NCBI GenBank assembly: GCA_003168295.1
Contig: PMST01000046.1
Coordinates: 1-20,817 of the forward strand
From: Actinomycetota bacterium
Lineage (GTDB): Bacteria > Actinomycetota > Actinomycetes > Streptosporangiales > Streptosporangiaceae
Direction of reading: 5' to 3'
DNA length: 20,817 nt
A model generated the notes under the pieces. The model made no database searches and had not been told where the DNA came from. It worked only from the letters and a program-made list of their open reading frames with translations. Made by a program: the position numbers and the translations under genes. Positions within the stretch are counted from its first letter, which is position 1, and each line of letters starts with the position of its first letter. Positions 1-6,943 of the stretch are shown here, in pieces.

Positions 1-252
1 AAGGAAGACCCCGAGCTGGTCAGATCCGGCCCGTACCGGACGATCCGGCACCCGATTTACACCGGCATCCTGCTGGCGATGATCGGCTCGGCGATCGCCG
101 TCAGCGTCTGGTGGCTGATCGCCGTGGCACTGATCGGCGGGTACTTCATCTACAGCGCCTTCGTGGAGGAGCGCAATATGACCAGGCTCTTCCCCAGTGC
201 CTATCCGGAGTACCAGCAGTCCACGAAAATGCTGATCCCCTTTATCTTCTGA
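1..252 (+). CDS. Isoprenylcysteine carboxyl methyltransferase (ICMT/PEMT)-family membrane protein, C-terminal part
   Basis: The 5' end lies outside the window; 83 residues remain, open from base 1 to the TGA at 250-252. The visible part carries the family signature: a GPYRTIRHPIYTG segment, then a hydrophobic stretch (LLAMIGSAIAV followed by WWLIAVALIGGYFIY), then an EER box and an F-x-x-Y-x-x-Y motif near the C-terminus. In this family the RHPxY and EE segments form the S-adenosylmethionine pocket at the membrane face. Members methylate isoprenylated cysteines in eukaryotes; most bacterial members have unknown substrates. It points towards the convergent TetR gene and shows no functional link to the catabolic genes. 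Family assignment is fairly secure, specific function is not. Confidence 0.8.
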   Translation, partial: KEDPELVRSGPYRTIRHPIYTGILLAMIGSAIAVSVWWLIAVALIGGYFIYSAFVEERNMTRLFPSAYPEYQQSTKMLIPFIF

Positions 253-411
253 GGACGCGCGGCGCGTGCTGGCGGGATGGGCCGCGGCTGCGCTGCTGGC
301 CGCGGGGCCTGCTCCTGCGCCTGCGCGATGCCTGAACCGGATCCCGGTCCGGGTGCGGAGGTCCGCAGCGCCCGGCTGCGCCAGAAGCGCCGGCCGTGTG
401 AGGCGCTCGGA
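253..411. other. Convergent intergenic region with a weak hairpin
   Basis: This is 159 bases between two convergent stop codons (ICMT-like gene and TetR gene). The best structure is an inverted repeat CCGCGGC (282-288) and GCCGCGG (299-305) with a 10-base loop and no T-run. It could be a weak intrinsic terminator. The stretch is very GC-rich and I see no coding gene in it. Confidence 0.35.
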
Positions 412-1080
412 CTAGCTCGGCGTCGACGGGGTCAGCAGGATGCCACCCAGGGCGATGCGCATGAACTCCTCGGTGATGACGTCCGCCGGATAGCTCCCGT
501 TCGGGTCGTACCACTTGAACGCCCAGTTGTACATGCCAAGGATGCCCAGCGCCGCGAGCTCGGGTGAGACGTCAGCGCGGACCTGCCCGGCGGCCTGTGC
601 TGCGGCGATCTCCGAGGTGACGAACTCCGAATACGAGCGGCGCTCCTTGATGATCTGCGTCCGGCGCGGCTTGCTCAGCCGCTCGAAGTCATTGAGAAAA
701 ACCGTGACGGTGTCCCGATACTCATCAAGCAACCTGGCGTATCCGCGGAGGAATGCCGACAGCCGGGTGATCGGGTCGCCGTCGATGGCGCGGCACTTCT
801 CGGCGTGCTGGCGCGCTACCTGGTGATGCCGATCGATGACGGCATACAGCAGGTCGTCCTTGGACTTGATGTAGTAGTAGACGCTGCCCTTCAGGATGCT
901 GAGAGCGTCGGCGACATCCTGAATGCTCGTGGCGTCAAAGCCGCGCTCGCAGAACAGGGTGGCGGCTGCGGTGATGACCTCGTCGGCGCGACCGCGCGGC
1001 TTCGGTGCGGACGGCCGGAAGGCGGCGCCCTTCGCATCGCCGCGACCGCCGGCAGTCTTGGCGGCGCTGGAAGTCGGCAT
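412..1080 (-). CDS. TetR/AcrR-family transcriptional regulator
   Basis: A 222-residue TetR-type repressor. After a basic, disordered N-terminus of about 30 residues comes the TetR helix-turn-helix (about residues 34-80: AATLFCERGFDATSIQDVADAL, shown here as AATLFCERGF then DVADAL, then KGSVYYYIKSKDDLLYAV), ending in the typical YYYIKSKDDL recognition segment. The rest is a helical ligand-binding domain resembling the KstR2/FadR-like group that senses acyl-CoA pathway intermediates (family knowledge; the ligand here is unknown). The ATG at 1080 has an AAAGG six bases upstream. The gene lies 86 bases downstream of the hotdog gene on the same strand, so it is probably the last gene of the acyl-CoA dehydrogenase operon, and would then be autoregulated through the palindrome at 3248-3261. 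It is the only regulator gene in the window and so the best candidate for the shared 14-bp motif. Confidence 0.93.
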   Translation of the reverse strand: MPTSSAAKTAGGRGDAKGAAFRPSAPKPRGRADEVITAAATLFCERGFDATSIQDVADALSILKGSVYYYIKSKDDLLYAVIDRHHQVARQHAEKCRAIDGDPITRLSAFLRGYARLLDEYRDTVTVFLNDFERLSKPRRTQIIKERRSYSEFVTSEIAAAQAAGQVRADVSPELAALGILGMYNWAFKWYDPNGSYPADVITEEFMRIALGGILLTPSTPS

Positions 1081-1166
1081 GGGCGGCCTTTCGTCGTCGA
1101 GCTGAGATCGTGACCAGGTAGGCCCTGCGGTTGGATCCAGGTTAGGGCTCCGCGAATGTCCTTCTG

Positions 1167-1580
1167 TCAGATTAACTCCTTAGCCGTCGGCTCCGTGGTG
1201 ACGGAGACCACGCCCGTCACGAGGGAGTCCCCCCGCTGATTCCGGAGCCACGTCATCAGGCTTGTCGCGCCCTCCGACGACGCCATCTCCCCGCCCGCAA
1301 TGACGGTGTCCCCCTCGAACGCGTTGGCGAGGAACCGGAAGGTCGCGGACGACACCATCACGTTCGTGCCGAACTGGGATTGGATTGCGTTCAGGACGTA
1401 AGCAACGTTCAGCCCGCCCTGGTTGATGAGGCGGTCGCCGTAGCCGAGCCGTTGGGTTTCGCTCCGGTCCCAGTGGATCGGGTTCGGGTCGTTGGTGAGC
1501 AGTGAGAAGACCTGCATCGGGCCGGCCTCGACGAGGGTGGTCCACTCCCCGAGATGGTCGAGTGCCGTGCCGTCGCTCAC
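1167..1580 (-). CDS. MaoC-like hotdog dehydratase/enoyl-CoA hydratase, catalytic-type subunit
   Basis: A 137-residue single-hotdog protein. It carries the (R)-hydratase signature with D31-P-N-P-I-H36 in LLTNDPNPIHWD; the Asp and His are the catalytic pair of MaoC-type 2-enoyl-CoA hydratases. I place the start at GTG 1580 because it overlaps the TGA of the preceding gene in a GTGA quartet and has a GAGG-type ribosome site upstream; a longer frame up to 1625 would run inside that gene. The partner hotdog gene immediately upstream lacks the D-x-x-x-x-H motif, so the two probably form a heteromer in which this subunit does the chemistry, as known for actinobacterial ChsH1/ChsH2-type hydratases. 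The inferred role is hydration of the enoyl-CoA made by the dehydrogenase two genes upstream. Confidence 0.85.
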   Translation of the reverse strand: MSDGTALDHLGEWTTLVEAGPMQVFSLLTNDPNPIHWDRSETQRLGYGDRLINQGGLNVAYVLNAIQSQFGTNVMVSSATFRFLANAFEGDTVIAGGEMASSEGATSLMTWLRNQRGDSLVTGVVSVTTEPTAKELI

Positions 1581-2044
1581 GCCGACCGCCTCGGAAGGAT
1601 GAAGGAGCACCCGACCGTGGCGCACACTGGCTCCGCTGAGGTGACTCGCATCTCGAATTGCAGGATGTCGAAGATGCCGAGGGTCGCGCCGCTGCGCCGC
1701 CTGATGTCAGTGATCTTTCCCGTCACGCTGTAGTCGATTCCGGAGTACACCGGCAACGCCTGCCCCAGCGTCAGCTCGCCGAAGACCACCCCGTCATCGA
1801 CCGACGACTCGGCCAGCGCGAGCAGTTCCGCAATTGTGATGCCGACACCGCGCAGGGCGAGCGGAAGCAGCCAGCCCGGGCCGAGGCGATTATCCGGCAA
1901 GTGCGGCGCGCGCATCGCGTCGTTGCCGATCCATGCCTCGTGGGGCTCGAATCGTGCGCCCCCCCCGGGCAGGTCATACCCGACGAGCTTGGCCCGAAGG
2001 TCATCGATGCTCGGCGCGGCGGCGGCCGGCGTTGCGTCGCTCAA
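1577..2044 (-). CDS. Hotdog-fold (FAS1-type dehydratase/MaoC N-terminal-like) partner subunit
   Basis: 155 residues. After an Ala-rich start, a segment with RFEPHEAWIGNDAMRAPHL and a later FGELTLGQALPVYSG and DILQFEMRV pattern resemble the non-catalytic hotdog domains (N-terminal MaoC/FAS1-type dehydratase) that pair with MaoC subunits. I see no D-x-x-x-x-H hydratase motif. The start is TTG 2044, which overlaps the TGA of the acyl-CoA dehydrogenase as TTGA; its stop overlaps the start of the catalytic hotdog gene as GTGA. The three genes are therefore translationally coupled, supporting a dehydrogenase plus heteromeric hydratase module. The fold is well supported; the exact partner role is inferred. 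Confidence 0.75.
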   Translation of the reverse strand: MSDATPAAAAPSIDDLRAKLVGYDLPGGGARFEPHEAWIGNDAMRAPHLPDNRLGPGWLLPLALRGVGITIAELLALAESSVDDGVVFGELTLGQALPVYSGIDYSVTGKITDIRRRSGATLGIFDILQFEMRVTSAEPVCATVGCSFILPRRSA

Positions 2045-3204
2045 TACGCCCTCGGCAGTCCGAGCGACTCGGCGATGGAACTGCGGGCGACCTCGTTGTT
2101 GATCGGCGCGACGCGGAACTGTCGCAGATCTCTCCAGTAGCGCTGCATGTGCGTCTCGGTGGAGAGGCCCATGCCGCCGAGCATCTGGATGCCCAGGTCG
2201 GCTGCCTGGACCGCGTACTCCGACGTTGCGACCTTCGCGATGAGCGCGTCGATCGCGCAGGGGAGCCCGGCTTCCTCACGCGCCGCGACATCGAACGTCA
2301 GCAGCTCCGACTGCTTTCGCCACATCGCGATGTCGGCGATGTAATGCTGTACGGCTTGCCGTGCGCCGATGACGCGCCCGAAGGTCTCGCGCTGCAGGAC
2401 ATAGGCGAGCGCCTCCTCCAATACGCCCTCGAGCATCCCGAGCGCCATTGCCGCGCTGAGGATCCGCTCGTTGTTGAGGGCAGCGACCAGAGCCTTGAAG
2501 CCGTTACCGACCTCGCCGAGGACGAGGTCCGGCTCGATTTCGACCTCGTCGAGGAAGATCTCGCAAGAGCCGATGGCTCTCATCCCGAGCTTCGGAATGT
2601 ACCGGAAGTCGAGCCCCTGGCGGTCCGTGGGGACGAGGAAGAGCGTGGTCTGGGGGTGACGCCGGCCCGGTGCGGGATCGCCGGTCTTGGCCAGGAGCAG
2701 GAGGTAGTCCGCTTCCTTGGCGCCCGTGCACCACGTCTTCTGCCCATTGAGCAACCAGCCGGTCGCGGTCTGGCGAGCCGCCGTTCGCATCGCGCCGAGC
2801 AGGTCCGTACCGCCTGAGGGTTCGGTGACGGCGATGGCGAACCGGCACTGACCCGCCGCCAGCATGCTGAGGTATTGCTTCTTCTGTTCGTGGGTGCCGG
2901 CGAGACCGATGGCCCGCGCGCCGGCGAAGGAGGAGATCGACCAGGCCCACGCCAAGCCGCCGAGGTTGCGGCTCAGCTCTCGAGCCAGGATCGCCGTGTC
3001 GACCGGTGTCCCGCCCGCCCCGCCGTACTCCTCGTCGATGCCCACGGCATGAAAACCGGCCTCGGTCATCTCGTCCCAGAGATCGAACGGGAACTGATAC
3101 TCGCGCTTCTCGCTTTCGAGAGCCCGCTGCTTGGGCCAGGTACTGTCGACCCAATCCCGCACCGAGCGAGCGAACTCCTGGCGCTCCGGGCTGAGTTCAG
3201 CCAC
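2041..3204 (-). CDS. Acyl-CoA dehydrogenase (FadE type)
   Basis: 387 residues, normal length for the family. It oxidises an acyl-CoA to the 2-enoyl-CoA with FAD. Visible landmarks are the N-terminal helical domain (LSPERQEFARSVRDWV), the FAD/substrate loop AVTEPSGGTDLLGAMRT followed by NGQKTWCTG, the beta-domain, and the C-terminal helices with QMLGGMGLSTE and the tail NNEVARSSIAESLGL, which aligns with the usual TxEIxRNIIAERLGL. I did not assign the catalytic glutamate. The start is GTG 3204, not the earlier in-frame TTG at 3264: an AGGAGG lies exactly 7 bases upstream of the GTG. It is the first gene of the minus-strand operon, and its upstream region holds one of the four 14-bp palindromes. 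Substrate unknown. Confidence 0.93.
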   Translation of the reverse strand: MAELSPERQEFARSVRDWVDSTWPKQRALESEKREYQFPFDLWDEMTEAGFHAVGIDEEYGGAGGTPVDTAILARELSRNLGGLAWAWSISSFAGARAIGLAGTHEQKKQYLSMLAAGQCRFAIAVTEPSGGTDLLGAMRTAARQTATGWLLNGQKTWCTGAKEADYLLLLAKTGDPAPGRRHPQTTLFLVPTDRQGLDFRYIPKLGMRAIGSCEIFLDEVEIEPDLVLGEVGNGFKALVAALNNERILSAAMALGMLEGVLEEALAYVLQRETFGRVIGARQAVQHYIADIAMWRKQSELLTFDVAAREEAGLPCAIDALIAKVATSEYAVQAADLGIQMLGGMGLSTETHMQRYWRDLRQFRVAPINNEVARSSIAESLGLPRAY

Positions 3205-3211
3205 GAACCTT

Positions 3212-3217
3212 CCTCCT
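3212..3217 (-). promoter_or_regulatory. Shine-Dalgarno of the acyl-CoA dehydrogenase gene
   Basis: On the minus strand the sequence reads AGGAGG, with a 7-base gap to the GTG at 3204. It is the strongest ribosome site in this part of the window and fixes the start of the dehydrogenase 20 codons inside the longest open frame. Confidence 0.85.
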
Positions 3218-3247
3218 CGGGCCAGCATCCGTCGTCGGCAGCTCTCT

Positions 3248-3261
3248 ACCAAACGATTGAC
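3248..3261. promoter_or_regulatory. Putative TetR-type operator, site A
   Basis: ACCAAACGATTGAC. The left half and core match the motif found at 9302, 11040 and 11317 (about ACCnAACGnTnGGT); the right half ends AC instead of GT. A second half-site, ACCAAATG, follows at 3260. It sits between the divergent dehydrogenase and acyl-CoA ligase operons. A plausible plus-strand promoter, TTGACC (3257-3262), 16 bases, TACTGT (3279-3284), overlaps it, so binding would block the -35 region. It is the weakest of the four sites on sequence alone. Confidence 0.5.
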
Positions 3262-3284
3262 CAAATGCTAGCCTGACGTACTGT
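3257..3284 (+). promoter_or_regulatory. Possible promoter of the acyl-CoA ligase-DUF35-thiolase operon
   Basis: TTGACC and TACTGT are 16 bases apart, upstream of the ligase at 3345. The -35 overlaps operator site A. The match to a housekeeping promoter is moderate. I could not find a convincing minus-strand promoter for the dehydrogenase in the same gap. Confidence 0.35.
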
Positions 3285-3344
3285 TGGCTGACTGGCAAGT
3301 CTTAGTTGGACTCCGTCAGCTCAGTTGCGAGTTGGGAGCACACG

Positions 3345-4892
3345 TTGCGAGCAACGCTGGCTGAAGAGTTCCGCCACGCGCTGGCCACCCACGCCGAGAA
3401 GGTGGCGATCAAGAGCGACAACGCCGAGCTGACCTACGCAGACCTCGACGCGTGGTCCCGTGCCGTCTGTCGCCAACTGCACGACGTCGGGCTGCGCGCC
3501 GGTGACGTGGTCGCCCTCTACCTGCGGAACCGCGCCGAGTTCGTCGTGTGTGACGTGGCGATCTCGCGGCTCGGAGCGGTGAAGCTCCCGATCAACTACA
3601 TGCTGCCGACCGAGACGGTCGCCTACATCCTCGATCGCGCATCGGCGAAGGCCGTCGTCGTCGATGCGGCGATGGCGGGTGGCCTCCCCTCCCCGACTGA
3701 GGCCTCCGGCCTGGCCGTGTTCCAGGTCGCCGACGCTGGCGCGGATCTGCTGCCCCACGCTCGCCGCCTGGCCGACCTGACCGACGCATCGGACGAGGGC
3801 TTCCCCGTCGTGCCGGACCTGCCGCCGACTGCTCCGGCCGCCATCTACTTCACCGGCGGAACCACCGGTCGCCCCAAGGGGGTGTTGCACACGCAGGCGT
3901 CGACGGTCGCCCTGCACTACGCCCAACTGCTCGAGGCGGAGATCCGGCAGGACGACTGCCTGCTGCTGCTGACGCCGCTCGCGCACGCGGCCGGCCTGTT
4001 CGCGCAGTCAGCCGTGATCCGCGGGGCGACGATCGTCCTGCATGACGGCTTCGATGCCGGAACCGCTCTCGACCTGTTCGCGTCGCAGGACATCACGTGG
4101 ACTTTCCTGGTTCCGACGATGATCTACAGGATCCTCGACCTGCCAGCGCCGGAGAACCGGCTCGCCCTGCGCACGATCGTTTACGGCGCGGCGCCGATCG
4201 CGCCGAGTCGCCTCGAGCAGGCGCTCGATCGATTCGGTCGCGTCTTCATCCAGCTGTACGGCCAGACCGAGTGCCCCAACTGGGGCACCCGGCTCGCAAA
4301 GGAGGACCACGACCCGGCCCGTCCCGACCTGCTGCTGACCTGCGGCCAAGCGTCGATCATGGCCGACGTCAAGGTCGTGGACGACGACGGCAAGGACGTC
4401 GCTCTCGACGAGATCGGGGAGATCTGCCTGAAGTCCCCCTACCTGCTGCACTCCTACCTGCTCGACCCGGCCGCGACGGAGCAGAAGTTCCTGGACGGAT
4501 GGATCAGAACGGGCGACATCGGAACGATGGACGCCCGCGGATACCTGACGCTGAAGGACCGCAAGGCCGACATGGTGATCACCGGCGGCATGAACGTTTA
4601 CTGCCGCGAGGTCGAGGACGTCCTCGCCCAGCACCCCGACGTTCGTGCCGTCGCCGTCATCGGCATCCCGCACGAGGACTGGGGAGAGGCCGTCCACGCC
4701 GTCGTCACGGTGCGGTCCGACGCGTTCGACCCCGCCGCCCTGATCGCCTGGTCGCGCGACCGGCTCGCCCGCTACGCGGTCCCCAAGTCGGTCGAAGTGG
4801 TCGAGTCGCTGCCCGAGACGGCGTTCGGCAAGGTGGAAAAGAAGAAGATCCGCGAGCCGCACTGGCAGGGTCGGGATCGGGGCATCGCGTGA
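3345..4892 (+). CDS. Acyl-CoA synthetase (AMP-dependent synthetase/ligase family)
   Basis: 515 residues. It activates a carboxylic acid with ATP to the acyl-AMP and then the acyl-CoA. Visible motifs are the phosphate loop TGGTTGRPKG (about residues 170-179), the adenine/acyl motif QLYGQTE, the WIRTGDIG and LKDRKADMVITGGMNVY hinge motifs, and the C-terminal catalytic lysine region ETAFGKVEKKKI. I chose TTG 3345, which has GGGAG six bases upstream; another in-frame TTG at 3306 has no ribosome site but cannot be excluded (it adds 13 residues). The stop overlaps the next gene's GTG (GTGA), coupling it to a DUF35 protein and a thiolase. The substrate cannot be read from the sequence; a role in activating the transported compound or a late acid intermediate is inferred. 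Confidence 0.92.
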   Translation: MRATLAEEFRHALATHAEKVAIKSDNAELTYADLDAWSRAVCRQLHDVGLRAGDVVALYLRNRAEFVVCDVAISRLGAVKLPINYMLPTETVAYILDRASAKAVVVDAAMAGGLPSPTEASGLAVFQVADAGADLLPHARRLADLTDASDEGFPVVPDLPPTAPAAIYFTGGTTGRPKGVLHTQASTVALHYAQLLEAEIRQDDCLLLLTPLAHAAGLFAQSAVIRGATIVLHDGFDAGTALDLFASQDITWTFLVPTMIYRILDLPAPENRLALRTIVYGAAPIAPSRLEQALDRFGRVFIQLYGQTECPNWGTRLAKEDHDPARPDLLLTCGQASIMADVKVVDDDGKDVALDEIGEICLKSPYLLHSYLLDPAATEQKFLDGWIRTGDIGTMDARGYLTLKDRKADMVITGGMNVYCREVEDVLAQHPDVRAVAVIGIPHEDWGEAVHAVVTVRSDAFDPAALIAWSRDRLARYAVPKSVEVVESLPETAFGKVEKKKIREPHWQGRDRGIA

Positions 4893-5272
4893 GCGGGACC
4901 GCTCCCGCGCTGCCCGATCCGCGCCCACAGGTGACATCGACCCCCGGTGGTCCCCGCGTCCGGGGTTGGCGGTGCGGGCGCTGCCACGGACCAACGGTCC
5001 TTGCTGGGCCGTGGTGCCCGCGCTGCGGAGGCGACGTCCGGGAGGAGCTGTTCGGGCCGGACGGTCAGGTGTGGTCCTCGACGATGGTGCACGTGGCGCT
5101 GCCCGGGCGGACACCGCCCTACGTGCTCGCCTACGTCAACCTCGATGACGGGCCGCGGGTCCTTGCCCATGTGACCGGTGTCAGCCAACGGCTCGCGGTG
5201 GGTGCTCGCGTCAGTCTCCAGCTGCCGGACGAGGGAGGCGACGTGACGGTTGCGGCGGCCGGCCCCGGATGA
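4889..5272 (+). CDS. DUF35 zinc-ribbon/OB-fold protein, thiolase partner
   Basis: 127 residues. An N-terminal rubredoxin-like zinc ribbon has two CxxC knuckles (C29, C32 and C43, C46 in WRCGRCHG and PWCPRCGG), followed by an OB-fold (SSTMVHVALPGR to RVLAHVTG). Proteins of this family bind acyl-CoA and form obligate complexes with thiolase-fold enzymes, for example ChsH2 with Ltp2 and BbsA with BbsB (established knowledge). GTG 4889 overlaps the ligase stop (GTGA), and its own TGA overlaps the thiolase ATG (ATGA), so stoichiometric expression with the downstream thiolase is likely. It is compact, with a poorly conserved first 25 residues rich in Pro and Gly. Partner assignment rests on gene coupling. 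Confidence 0.85.
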   Translation: MSGTAPALPDPRPQVTSTPGGPRVRGWRCGRCHGPTVLAGPWCPRCGGDVREELFGPDGQVWSSTMVHVALPGRTPPYVLAYVNLDDGPRVLAHVTGVSQRLAVGARVSLQLPDEGGDVTVAAAGPG

Positions 5273-6387
5273 GCGCGCACATCTGGGGCGTCGGCACGTC
5301 GATGTTCGGCAAGCAGCCGGAGCGGAGCACCGCCGAGCTGGTGTGGACCGCGGTGACCGAGGCGCTTCGGGACGCCGATGTCGGCTCGGTCGAGGCGGTG
5401 TATGTCGGCAGTTGTTTCGGGGAGCCGGGGATCGCGCAGCGCTCCCTGCTCCGGATGGGCATCGTCGGTCTGCCCATCACCGTCATGGAGAGCGCCTGCG
5501 CCAGCTCCACGCATGCCTTCCACGAGGCGACCACCGCCGTGCAGCTGGGCAGGTACGGATCGGTCCTCGTCGTGGGCGTCGAGCACCTGACCTCACGCTT
5601 CCGCGGCGCCATCCCGGTCGAGCAGCGTGACCCGGAGGGACGAGCCGGACTGGCGTTGCCGGCCCTCTACGCCATGGCGGCGGCGCACTACCAGGACGTC
5701 TACGGCCTGACCGGCCGGCAGCTGGCGGCGGTCTCCGTGAAGAACCACGCCCACGGAGCGCTCAACGAGCGGGCCCAGTACGGGCACCCGGTGACCCTGA
5801 GAGAGGTGCTTGCCTCACCGCCGGTGGCCGACCCGCTGACCCTGTTGCAGTGCTGTGCGATCTCAGACGGCGCCGCTGCGCTGGTCATCGGCAGCGGGCG
5901 CCGAAGCCAGCGTGACGTCAGCGTCCGCGCCAGCGCCTTCGGCACCGGGGGACTGTGGAACGAGGACTCCCCGCATGTGTGGGGCTTCGACCTGGTCCGC
6001 CGCACGGCTCAGCAGGCCTACGACAGCGCCGGTCTGGGCATCGACGACATCGACGTGCTCGAGGTCCACGACGCGTTCACGATCGGCGAGATCGTGACGA
6101 CCGAAGCCCTCGGGATGGCAGCGGTCGGTCACGGATGGGAACTCCTCGAATCGGGCCGCACCCGCCTGGGTGGAGCTGCCCCGGTGAATCCCTCCGGCGG
6201 GCTGCTCTCCCGCGGGCACCCGCTCGGCGCGACCGGCGCAGCGCAGATCGCGGAACTGGTGTGGCAGCTGCGAGGCGACGCAGGACGTCGTCAGACTCCG
6301 TGCCGGACGGCGCTGGTCGAGACCATGGGCGGCGGCGTCGGCGGCATCGACGGCAACGCCTGCGTCGTCGGCATCCTGGCAGCTTGA
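5269..6387 (+). CDS. Thiolase (SCP-x/acetyl-CoA acetyltransferase type), active-site residues intact
   Basis: 372 residues. The thiolase fold is clear from start to end. The nucleophile is C77 in ESACASSTHAF, the HDAF segment (H267) replaces the NEAF of classical thiolases as in SCP-x types, and H317 lies in NPSGGLLSRGHPLGATG. The C-terminal glycine loop GGGVGG precedes ACVVGIL. It therefore should carry out CoA-dependent cleavage of a 3-oxoacyl-CoA. ATG 5269 overlaps the DUF35 stop as ATGA, so it probably works as a complex with that protein. The stop codon lies within the left arm of the hairpin at 6384-6427. It contrasts with the two cysteine-less thiolase-like genes across the hairpin. 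Confidence 0.92.
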   Translation: MSAHIWGVGTSMFGKQPERSTAELVWTAVTEALRDADVGSVEAVYVGSCFGEPGIAQRSLLRMGIVGLPITVMESACASSTHAFHEATTAVQLGRYGSVLVVGVEHLTSRFRGAIPVEQRDPEGRAGLALPALYAMAAAHYQDVYGLTGRQLAAVSVKNHAHGALNERAQYGHPVTLREVLASPPVADPLTLLQCCAISDGAAALVIGSGRRSQRDVSVRASAFGTGGLWNEDSPHVWGFDLVRRTAQQAYDSAGLGIDDIDVLEVHDAFTIGEIVTTEALGMAAVGHGWELLESGRTRLGGAAPVNPSGGLLSRGHPLGATGAAQIAELVWQLRGDAGRRQTPCRTALVETMGGGVGGIDGNACVVGILAA

Positions 6388-6427
6388 CCGAGCCCTCCGC
6401 ACGGCTGGCGGCGGAGGGCTCGGTCAA
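6384..6427. terminator. Bidirectional intrinsic terminator between convergent operons
   Basis: A perfect 17-bp inverted repeat (arms 6384-6400 and 6411-6427) with a 10-base loop, starting TTGACCGAG and ending CTCGGTCAA. It lies between the thiolase stop (6387) and the end of the convergent DUF35 gene (6446). There is no T-run, as is usual for actinobacterial terminators. The symmetry means it can act for both transcripts. Confidence 0.88.
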
Positions 6428-6445
6428 GGGCATTCCCGCGACCTC

Positions 6446-6943
6446 CTACTCCGCGTCGAAGGCCGCGATGTCCGTGATGGCACCCGAGCGTTCCGCTGCC
6501 CAGCGGGCGCGGACTCGCAGGCCATCGACGAGCCGGGCGCGGGCCGCTTCGGGATTGCCCAGGTCGACGCCGCCGATGAAGTGCATGAACAGCGAATCCG
6601 TGCCGTCGACCTCGATGGCCCCCACCGCGTAGGGAACCTCGGGCCCGCCGTCAAACCCCTGATAGACGATGGTCGCCGCGCGGAGGGTCCCGACAGGTTC
6701 GAGTTGCCGCCACTCCTCGATGTGCTCGTAGCATGCCTCGCAGTAGTCCTGGGCCGGCACGTAGGTACGGCTGCAGTGCTGGCAGACCGACCCCCACAGC
6801 TCCTGGTTCTGCAACCCCTTCATGAACCGACTCCAGGTCCGGCCGAGCTTGACCTGGTAGTCGATCTCCCAATGGACGTGTTGGACGATCCGCCCGGTCG
6901 CATCAGCGGCGAAGCCGGTGGTGTCGCTGTCGGTGGTAGTCAC
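6446..6943 (-). CDS. DUF35 zinc-ribbon/OB-fold protein, partner of the thiolase-like pair
   Basis: 165 residues. A helical N-terminus with HWEIDYQVKLGRTWSRFMKGL leads into a zinc ribbon with C54-Q-H-C57 and C68-E-A-C71, then the OB-fold (VGTLRAATIVYQGF to SLFMHFIGGVD). The N-terminal helix plus ribbon plus OB-fold is the full-length form of the family, longer than the first DUF35 protein in this window. The start is GTG 6943, overlapping the stop of the preceding thiolase-like gene as GTGA; a longer frame to 7117 would lie inside that gene. The known role of the family is to supply part of the acyl-CoA site to a thiolase-fold partner. Here the partner would be one or both of the cysteine-less proteins upstream. 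Confidence 0.88.
   Translation of the reverse strand: MTTTDSDTTGFAADATGRIVQHVHWEIDYQVKLGRTWSRFMKGLQNQELWGSVCQHCSRTYVPAQDYCEACYEHIEEWRQLEPVGTLRAATIVYQGFDGGPEVPYAVGAIEVDGTDSLFMHFIGGVDLGNPEAARARLVDGLRVRARWAAERSGAITDIAAFDAE

Noticed and set aside
1081..1166. Copy of the 14-bp operator directly in front of the TetR gene
   Set aside because: I looked for ACC and GGT with the right spacing and found no match; autoregulation, if any, would act through site A.
3205..3264. N-terminal extension of the acyl-CoA dehydrogenase from TTG 3264
   Set aside because: The extra 20 residues are Arg-rich and unlike the family, and a strong AGGAGG precedes the GTG at 3204. The extension would also run through operator site A.
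4988..5000. GGACC-AAC-GGTCC, resembling the operator motif
   Set aside because: Inside the DUF35 coding region, with a different core and spacing from the four intergenic sites.
4008..5114. Open frame of 368 codons on the minus strand
   Set aside because: Antisense to the first ligase and DUF35 gene; no recognisable protein.
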